Assembly (NCBI GenBank): GCA_958299035.1
Contig: CATQJL010000001.1
Coordinates: forward strand, 23,216,653-23,280,652
Direction: 5' to 3'
Length of the DNA stretch: 64,000 bases
From: Cylicocyclus nassatus
Lineage: Eukaryota > Nematoda > Chromadorea > Rhabditida > Strongylidae
Every line of letters begins with the position of its first letter. Position 1 is the first letter of the stretch. Positions 56,427 through 64,000 of the stretch are shown piece by piece. Under the pieces are notes generated by a model. That model was not told the origin of the DNA and ran no database searches. It saw only the letters and a list, made by a program, of their open reading frames with translations. A program made the position numbers and the translations under genes.

Positions 56427-57292
56427 TTGGGTCGTGCAATAAGTTCGTTCGCATTTTTTGTTTTCAATTTTTTCTCAGTATTTCACAAAGCATTTGGCAT
56501 ATAGTATGCTTTCGGAAGCTCTAAGTCTGCTTTACAAAAATACTTTCATTATGTTCCCGATTTTTGAAAAGTTGAACGAAAAATTTGAGTACAAACCGAA
56601 AAATCTGAAATGGCGAAAAACCCATTTTCGATAACTATGTTACGCTGCGTCTCGGATGGGATTGAGCGCTCAAGAAACAGCTCAAAAATTTTGCGACATG
56701 TAAAAATAGAATACCGTAGGTCCCGCAGATTAGCATCTGAAGGCGCCTTTGAGGAAGGGTGGTCGAACAATCCAGGAACTGGAAGACAATATGGTCTATG
56801 ATCACTAAATCATCGAATAAATGGATTATATAGTCAAAAATTCGGAAAAGAAAACGGGGGACACAGAGCCCAGGTACACGAGACAGTGAACACCGCTGCG
56901 GCAAAGCCTTACTACGCCGACTTTTGCAAAAATTGCATTAAACGGTCGTTGAAAGGAAGTGGGCAATCGTAAACAGTTTCAGTAAGTGCATAGATAATTG
57001 GTCATTTGTTTTTCTTCGTTGTCAAGCCTTTTGAATAAATTTTAACAATGAATGACGGGAAAACCAAGAAAGAAAAAAGATGTCGAAAATGGAATTTTTG
57101 TCCTCTCAGTTTTTTCGAGGTGTTGTCAAATTTTTGTTCAACTTTGAAAGAATTGAAAATACAATAACAGAGGTTTGATAGAGCAGACTTAGAGCTTTCG
57201 AACGCACACTAAATTTTGCCAAGTGTTTCGCAAATTATTGAAAAAAAAAATTAAAAAACAAAAAATGCGAACGAACTTATTACACAACCTAA
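56427..57292. mobile_element. mariner-like MITE (TTGGGTCGTGCAATAAG ends)
   Basis: Ends TTGGGTCGTGCAATAAGTTC and inverted GAACTTATTACACAACCTAA, 866 bp, six bases after the previous MITE. Confidence 0.87.
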
Positions 57293-57329
57293 TATAAAGC
57301 AGGAAATTTGTATGTTTGTGCACATTCCC

Positions 57330-57620
57330 GCGAAAATATTCGTAATCGAAATTCGATATTCGGAATCTTTCTTTCTCGAATAATATTCGAAACTCGAATA
57401 ATTGAGAAGACGGGGTTTCGAATAAAATTTGAAACTCGAATAGCCAAAAAACAGGGATTCGAATAAAACTTGAAATCTCGAATAATCAAGAAGCGAGGAT
57501 TCGAATATTACTCGAAAACTCGAATAATCAAAAAACGGGGTTTCGAATAGATTTTATTCGAATGTCTTATTCGAATGTTTATTCGAATTCGTATTCGAAT
57601 GAACTCCGTATTCAGATTAT
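57330..57620. repeat. diverged TTCGAATA/CTCGAATAA array
   Basis: TTCGAA or CTCGAA every 8-40 bp with repeated ACGGGGTTTCGAATA-like words; closing part is a run of TATTCGAATG units. Confidence 0.75.
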
Positions 57621-58267
57621 TCGACTTTGTTGCAGAGCCAACTGCTGAATATCAAGCTCACTTCGTCCGCTTTTTTTTCCGCAGAACTCGGTAATGCAAC
57701 CGTTATGACCTCTGAACTTTATGGAGAGTTGCATTCTTCCGACTGCTTGCGACAGTAAAAAAATCACATGTGGATTTTGATAGATAGCTTCTTCGAACAA
57801 TGAGAATGTTCGCACTGTTATTGGCACTAAATCTGTAAAGAAGCTATCAAATTCAAGCTCATGTTCCGAGTTCATATATTGAAAGCGTTTTGAAATGCCT
57901 GTTTTCTTTCTTTGCATTGCTCATGCTTGTGGTACGCAAAGCCCACACTAGAGAGCACTCTTGCTCGCATAAATTATATTGCACAACTGCCTCTATTCGC
58001 TACTTTAAAGAGTTTTGGCGAATTGGTGTATTTTGAGTAAAGGACATCGCAGTTGTAGTGGAGGATTAGACGATTTAGATCGTCGTACGCGACTTGCCAG
58101 TTACGAGATGTTTTCAAATGTAATGTAATCAGTTTCCCACAAATGTTTAGCGTGCGCAACTTACGAAGAAGATAATGCCCTACATTCTGTACTTCTAGAA
58201 TGAGTTTTGGACAATTTGACTATTGCCAAACCACGTCGCCACTGAAATGCCTGCAGTATGCCCGGAG
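57621..58267. other. unassigned
   Basis: Minus-strand frame 57612-57917 (101 codons) and 57974-58159 have no recognised domain. Confidence 0.4.
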
Positions 58268-58615
58268 CAGTGGCAGACCGAGGCCTCCCCCCCCCCCCCC
58301 CCGAGAATGGGTCGCGAAATTTCTGAAACTTACCTATATGGGTTATAAAAATGTGCAAACGACTTGTTTATTTTGTAAACAATTAAAGTATTTTTCAAAA
58401 TTATTTAAAAATTCAAATTAGCCTTATAAAAAAATTTTCGGGGGCGTGGCTGACGCCACGCCCCCTTCTCCAGATTTTAGAGGTTGCGGAGCCTCAAAAA
58501 TGTTGAGAAGCACCCGAAAATTTTTTCGGTGTGCGTGGCTAACGGCACGTACCTTCATCTGAAAAAATTTTTTGTCGCACCCCATCCCCGGTTCGAAATC
58601 CTGCGACCGCCACTG
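58268..58615. mobile_element. hAT-like MITE (CAGTGGCAGACC / CCGCCACTG)
   Basis: 348 bp; CAGTGGCAGACCGAGG then poly-C, and inverted AATCCTGCGACCGCCACTG. Flanks GCCCGGAG and GCCCGAGG are near-identical 8-mers. Contains palindromic GGGGGCGTGGCTGACGCCACG. Confidence 0.78.
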
Positions 58616-58639
58616 GCCCGAGGCTATAGGGAGATTCGT

Positions 58640-58888
58640 GCTCGTTTCGCGAATATTCGAATTCGATTGGAGAAGTTTAAGCTGCGGGGCTGGGAGTTAA
58701 TACAAGGAGGTAAGTGAGGGTGCTGATTATGAATAAAAATCTACTTTAAATATTTTGGGTCTTTGGAAAATCTTTAGCTACAAGGTTGGGAGTTGGTATA
58801 GGGGGGGGGTTAAATGAGGATGCTGATTAAGGAGTCTATTCTATCGATTTCAGCGATTTTCGGAAGAGCTAGGAGTTATTATAGGGAA
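58640..58888. mobile_element. diverged Helitron subrepeats
   Basis: TTTAAGCTGCGGGGCTGGGAG, GGTAAGTGAGGGTGCTGATTA and a second unit; older than the adjoining H6. Confidence 0.6.
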
Positions 58889-59888
58889 CTAGCTGGCTTA
58901 CCCGGCTCCGCCGTATCCGGACCAAACTTGGCACACATACACTTCGGGCCCCGGCGGGAGTCACAGTCCACTTTTCGTTATCGATCGATGTCGATTTTAC
59001 CGATTTTTATCGATTTTTTGCAGAGTTCACCTACAGGGCTAGGAGTTGGCACAGGGGGGAAGTGAGCATGGGGATTCCGAATACAATATTAGTTTTCAGA
59101 ATTATCGATTGCTTTTATTGATTTTATCGATTTTTTGGCAGAGTTCACCTACAGGGCTAGGAGTTGGCACAGGGGGGAAGTGAGCATGGGAATTCCGAAT
59201 ACAATATTAGTTTTCAGGATCGTCCATTACTTTTATCGATTTTATCGATTTTTTTGCAAAGTTTGACCTGCGGGGCTGGGAGTTTGCACAGAGGGTAATC
59301 GAGCATGCAGATTACGAATACAATATTAGTTTTCAAGATCGTCCATTACTTTTATCGATTTTATCGATTTTTTGAAAATTTGAGCTAGGGGGCTGGAATT
59401 TGGCACAGGGGTGTTCGAGCATGCTGATCACCCCCCTTGGGGATGATCAGCATGCTCGATTACCCCCCTGTGCCAACTCCCAGCCCCCTAGCTCAAACTT
59501 TGCAAAAAAATCGATAAAATCGATAAAAGTAATCGATAATCCTGAAAACCAATATTGTATTCGGAATCCCCATGCTCGATTACCCCCCTGTGCGAACTCC
59601 CAGCCCCGTAGCTCAAACTTTGCAAAAAATCGATAAAATCGATAAAAGTAATCGATAATCCTGAAAACCAATATTGTATTCGGAATCCCCATGCTCGATT
59701 ACCCCCCTGTGCCAACTCCCAGCCCCGTAGGTGAACTCAGCAAAAAAATCGATAAAAATCGATAAAATCGATATCGATCGATGACGAAAAGTAGCCTATG
59801 ACACCCGCCGGGGCCCGTAGTGTATGTGTGCCAAGTTTGGTCCGGATCGGTTCAGAAATGGAATTTTCTATTCGGAACATACGTACAC

Positions 59889-59923
<35 letters not shown>

Positions 59924-59958
59924 TACAGACAAACAGACATTCAGCTTTATATATAAGA
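58889..59958 (-). mobile_element. palindromic Helitron H6
   Basis: A|CTAGCTGGCTTACCCGG ... CTTTATATATAAGA|T, near-identical to H5 except for one fewer unit in the right-hand arm. Centre near 59418-59455. Confidence 0.9.
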
Positions 59959-60064
59959 TACGAGGGTGTTGATTATGAATGGATCAGCTTCAGCCAGATA
60001 TGTCAGCAAGCTTGAAATATGGTGCTCTAGTTATTTGATAAATCATTCGAATATTTATTCGAAA

Positions 60065-60470
60065 CTAGATGGCAAACCCGGCTCCGCCCGGGGCCAAACT
60101 TTGCACACATACACTTCGGGGGAGGGAGCGTGTCATAGTTTACTTTTCGTTATCGATCGATGTCGATTTCACCGATTTTTTTGCAAATTTTGAGCTACGG
60201 GGCCTGATCACCCCACGGGGGTGATCAGCATGTTCGATTACCCCCCTGTGCAAAATCCCAGCCCCCTAGCTCAATTTTGCAAAAAATCGACAAAATCGAT
60301 ATCGATCGATAACGAAAAGTAGCCTATGACACGCTCCCTGCCCCGAAGTATATGTGTGCCAAGTTTGGTCCCGATCGGTTCAGAAATAAAAATTTCTATT
60401 CCGCACATACGTACAGACAGACAGACATACATACATACATACAGACAGACATTCAGCTTTATATATAAGA
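60065..60470 (-). mobile_element. compact 406-bp Helitron H7
   Basis: A|CTAGATGGCAAACCCGGCTC ... CTTTATATATAAGA|T. One subrepeat each side of GATCACCCC...GGGGTGATC. Distinct ends (ATGGCAAAC, GGAGGGAGCGTGTC) mark a separate subfamily. Confidence 0.87.
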
Positions 60471-60473
60471 TTC

Positions 60474-60660
60474 GACTTCCAATGTTCGAATATATTTGAT
60501 ATTTATTCATTCGATATTTTTGATTTTCCGAATTTATTCGAAATTCATTCATTCGAAAATTTCTGAACCTCGACTTTATTCGATTTTCGTTTATTCGAAA
60601 TTTTTCCTTTTCGAATTTATTCGATATTCATTCATTCGATGGAAAGTTTTCGAATTACCC
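60474..60660. repeat. TTATTCGA/TTCATTCGA array
   Basis: Continuation of the TTCGAA-rich sequence, interrupted by H7; units such as TTTATTCGAAATTCATTCATT. Confidence 0.7.
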
Positions 60661-60759
60661 AAGTACAGTGTGCAGGGTGGGGAGGGGGGGGGGGTAAGTG
60701 AACATGTTGTTTCTAATACATTATTGACAGGACCGGGCGGAGCCGGGTTTGCCAGCTTG
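60661..60759 (+). mobile_element. Helitron 3'-end remnant H8
   Basis: GACCGGGCGGAGCCGGGTTTGCC-AG-CTTG; hairpin kept, CTAG changed to CTTG. Resembles H7 (TTTGCC before the end). Confidence 0.65.
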
Positions 60760-61704
60760 TTACCAACAAATAAGAAAGTTTCGACTCAATTTTATCAAAG
60801 CTGTGGTAAACTTTCTTAAATTTCTTTCAACAGTACTTGTCTAAGTGATATTTTTTCTTTACTTTGTTAATGTACTTGAAAAATATCCAGCCAAGTGCTT
60901 TTGATTTTCTGCTGAGTAAACTTCAAGGTCGAAAGTTTGTACCTTTTTGAAAAATTTTATGAATGTCTATTTTATTAAAAATACTAAAATAATCTCCTGT
61001 AACAATGTATTTATGATGGCTGGAAACATAAGTTATTTATCGCAATTACAAGGTGTATATTCTTGTCAGATTTCAGAATAGCATTTAGAGACTTATTGTG
61101 GTTGAAAATATGCGTAAATATTACACTGTTGATTTCAAAATGACTCTAAACTTTTTGAACACTGTTATTTTCAGTATAGTTGCAGTTTTGACGGCTCTGT
61201 GTATTAGAAACTTTTGTTTAGATTAACTCTATCTAACTGACGCATAAGAAGGTTTGATTGAAGGTAAGTTTTGAAATACTACTTCTATCAGATTGTTTGT
61301 CGAAGTGGTAAGCAAAGTGTGAGTAACAAGATTTTGTTTGTTTTCGAAATGTGGAAATAGTTGGTGGGGTAAATTGGATGGTGATAAGAAAATGTATTTT
61401 TGTGGTTTGGATTTTAGGTACTTGAAAATGTCATATGGTTTTTCTGTATGCTCAAGGAACCCAATAATTTCATTGAAAATTTCTTTTTTGGTACTGCTTG
61501 GTCTACGTGTGTCTTTGGTTTCTTCTGTTTTTTCTTTCTTCTAAAATCTTGAGGTTAAAAAACCGATGTGTTTTTGAGTCTGTTAGAGGTTTTTGGAATA
61601 GAATGAGATTCCCGTAGCCTTCATCATAAGCAACTTGATCCAAAAATTTCTTGTTCCTAAGTATTTCTTTGACCTTTGACCTTTCTTATCCCACTTTTTA
61701 GGTA
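60760..61704. other. unassigned AT-rich sequence
   Basis: Low-complexity AT-rich DNA; open frame 61338-61544 unrecognised. Confidence 0.4.
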
Positions 61705-63018
61705 TTAGGTTGTCCCATAATTATTAGGGTGACCCAAAAGTAATGGGGCACCTTGTTTTTTTAAAGATTCTTCAAGATCTTTTTTCTGATTTATGAACAA
61801 CCAGCAATTTGAACGCTTTTGTATAAAGTGACCTTCGCAGGTTATCTTGACAGCACCTTGCAGCACCTCACCGACATTTCTTCAAGCTTCAAAGAAGTCA
61901 AGCAGACTTTTTGAACACCGTCCGAATTTATGCTGCTGCACCTGAAGACCCTCGATATATGGCATGACATTCGAAAGAGCTTTCCAAGCTCTTTCCAATG
62001 ATTACTTGAATGTTCAAAAATTGCCCATTATTTTTTTTTTTTTACAAAAAAGCACTTTGTTCGAAAAAGTGCGGTGTTTGGCGCAGATTTTTAGACTAAA
62101 ATTCATATTTTGGCCCATAATTTCTTGAAAATAAGAAAAGTAATTTGCATATGTTTGGATACAGCGTAAAAAGCACTAGCAGAAAGCAACTGTTAAGGTT
62201 GAGCTTATTTGATTACCTTGAAGAAAGAATAAGTAATATGTCTCCTGATACTCAATGCTATAATTTCTGATCTAGCCTTAGGACTACCGAGCTATCGTGG
62301 ATTTGGTGACAGTTCCCTTATCCATTGCTGCGCAGATATCTTTGGTAGGCTTGCTTGTTCTACTGCGGCGTTGCTGTTCAAAGTTTAAAATTACTTGAAG
62401 TGATAAAATTTAATTTTGAGCGCTTATAAATATAACGCCAAGTGACACTGGTCAGCTGTAGACCTCGATCAGAAGGTTGTGTTATGTACCAACGTCTATT
62501 AAAACTTGAACTTCCAATTAGCTATCCTATTTGAGAAAACTGCATTTATTCTCAGGTGCCCCATTACTTTTAGATCTCCCTAGTAATCATTCCACAGGGC
62601 AAGGCAAGCTCAATAAGAAGGCTACCAAGAGTTAGCCCAGTTCGTATTCCACGTGAAGTTTTGAGCTCAAATCCGATAGCAGTCAAAAACGTCAAAAACA
62701 AACTTTTTGGGAAAAAATCGTATTTTTACCCCAAAAAATCTTAAAAATCCCTCATTTATCCTAGCATATGCTTGACAAATCGAGAATTCAACTCTACACT
62801 TTCTGTATTTTTTCCTTGGCTAGAAGTTAAAAAAATTGAATGGAGTAAAATGGCAAACTCTGCCCCTAGACGTTCTGAGCTCCTCACACACACGTGATCA
62901 TATAGCTTATACGTACAAAAGTAGATCATGTATTTGTGCCCTTTGTAGGTGCCCTAGTTCTCAAGAAATGCTGATGTTTAGGATAAAAACGGTAAATAAT
63001 TATGGGACAACACCCTTA
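61705..63018. mobile_element. mariner-like MITE (TTAGGTTGTCCCATAATTA) with nested MITE
   Basis: Left TTAGGTTGTCCCATAATTAT, right inverted ATAATTATGGGACAACACCC. The nested element begins 19 bp inside the left end. Confidence 0.78.
61724..62583. mobile_element. nested mariner-like MITE (TTAGGGTGACCCAAAAG)
   Basis: Left AAAAGTAATGGGGCACCT after TTAGGGTGACCC; right inverted AGGTGCCCCATTACTTTT then AGATCTCCCTAG. Stronger match inside than at the extreme end. Confidence 0.75.
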
Positions 63019-63034
63019 TAGTTGACTAAAATGT

Positions 63035-63170
63035 ATTAGGTTGTCCCAAAAGTTGTGTCGTTTGATTGTTAAAAATTTGTAACTTTAGGGTATCTTGAAG
63101 GTTTTGCTTCACTCTAATTTCATTTTAAAAAAGAAGTCTTTCTCTTGTAAAATGTCCCGTGAGCTTCAAC
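63035..63170. mobile_element. mariner-like MITE, left end
   Basis: TTAGGTTGTCCCAAAAGTTG with no right partner before the window end. Confidence 0.55.
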
Positions 63171-63600
63171 TATACATTCATTGAGGAGATAAAAATGGAA
63201 GAAGAAGACCGCTTGAGCTTTGACCATTTTAAGTTAGGTCGCCAAAAGTCTGGAACGCAGCAGAAAAATCTGAAATTGCTAGCACATAAGTTTTACGACC
63301 TACTCTTTACATCCGAGAAAAAATGCGTTGTTTAGACGTTTCAGTGAAAAGTTATGATTTTCGAGAAAAGTGATAAATCAATCAATTTTGGCGTTTTCTA
63401 TTGTAGACTGGGGAATCGTAACTTTTCAAAGAAACGTCCAAACAGCACAAATTTCTTCTGATGCGTAGAGTTGGTCAAAAAACTTATGTGCTGGCAATTT
63501 CAGATTTTTCTGCAGCGTTCCAGACTTTGGCGAGCTAACTCAAAATAGTCACAGCTCACATGGCCTTTCTTCCATTTTTATCTTCAATGAATGTATAGGC
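63171..63600. mobile_element. 430-bp foldback element
   Basis: CATTCATTGAGGAGATAAAA against TTTTATCTTCAATGAATG outside, and GGTCGCCAAAAGTCTGGAAC against GTTCCAGACTTTGGCGAG inside, with AAAATCTGAAATTGCTAGCA arms. A near-complete stem-loop. Confidence 0.8.
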
Positions 63601-63610
63601 ATGACGTAGC

Positions 63611-63763
63611 ATGACATCTGAGGAGCGTGCCTTGGATTATGATCTTCGTCAGCGGGCACGTGCACGTAATCAAGGTAAGGCTAGTAAAGAATGGGTAGTT
63701 TTTAGAGGTGAACTAAGGAGAGCCTCTGAACTACCCAAGAGGTCAGCGCAGGTAAACTACTAA
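63611..63763 (+). CDS. short ORF or exon, unknown
   Basis: 50 codons (MTSEERALDYDLRQRARARN...) with even codon use in contrast to the AT-rich surroundings. A splice donor CAG|GTAAAC lies just before the stop, so it could be the end of an exon. No family is recognised and the ATG lies immediately after a foldback element. It may be host coding or transposon debris. Confidence 0.3.
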   Translation: MTSEERALDYDLRQRARARNQGKASKEWVVFRGELRRASELPKRSAQVNY

Positions 63764-64000
63764 ATAGGCGAGGTCAAAGTGCACTCAAATGTTTTCTTTT
63801 CAATTTAAAGAGTGTTGTGAATAAGCTTTATCTACTTCATGCATTCGTATGGTTCCACTCTCCTGACATGTCTTTATTACAGAAACGCGGCTTAACATGA
63901 AAATTTCTAGTACCGAAGTTCTATCTCCACCATATTCAATATATTGCTGTGATCGATCGGGCAGTAGAGGGGTGGCGTGTGCTGCCTAATCAAGGATAGT

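Overview
This is a repeat-choked piece of an animal nuclear genome, most likely a nematode. The evidence is short exons joined at gt...tttcag-type introns, RTE-type LINEs of the kind common in strongylid worms (inference from family resemblance; the species is not named by the sequence), many Tc1/mariner-type TA-flanked short transposons, and no bacterial operon structure. One 500-base run of N (29662-30161) is an assembly gap.

The one host gene I can defend is the C-terminal half of a GT10 alpha-(1,3)-fucosyltransferase on the + strand, in four phase-consistent exons (18484-18615, 20757-20879, 20924-21032, 29161-29332). Its introns hold a 1.4-kb CA-rich satellite and an 8.1-kb block with a Helitron, an RTE LINE and a Penelope-like remnant. 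The 5' exons are not recognised.

Almost everything else is mobile DNA. (1) Non-autonomous Helitrons, often palindromic, with A|TC...CTAG|T boundaries, a GC hairpin before CTAG and ~120-bp ATCGAT-rich subrepeats: 8202-9268, 21811-22641, 39619-47209 (interrupted), 42157-43413, 54012-55202, 58889-59958, 60065-60470, plus remnants. (2) About twenty mariner-like MITEs with TTAGGTTG-type ends, a CAGGGTGTCC family, a Tc1-like foldback and small hAT-like and Harbinger-like MITEs with visible target-site duplications. (3) Two RTE LINEs (13621-16010 and 24740-26701, minus), one CR1/jockey-like LINE with an open RT frame (31213-33265, minus), and pieces of at least three Penelope-like elements (27440-28052, 35640-36241, 47300-52992), two of which carry hammerhead-ribozyme-like motifs after the GIY-YIG domain.

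Layout: 1-5150 mariner MITEs and unassigned DNA; 5185-11501 a dense nest (MITE > hAT-like > Helitron); 11502-18483 GC-rich repeat and RTE LINE; 18484-29332 fucosyltransferase with TE-filled introns; 29662-33265 gap, SMART cDNA-primer sequence, inverted duplication and LINE; 33266-39618 small MITEs and a Penelope 3' end; 39619-47209 one Helitron blown up from about 0.5 kb to 7.6 kb by nested insertions; 47300-53000 a Penelope RT broken by five insertions; 53084-60760 alternating mariner MITEs and Helitrons with TTCGAA-rich arrays; 61705-63600 nested MITEs.

No bacterial-type defence system, CRISPR array, rRNA or convincing tRNA was seen. The most interesting items are the palindromic Helitron family and the readable nesting order, the hammerhead-like motifs, and the clear library-primer artefact next to the gap.
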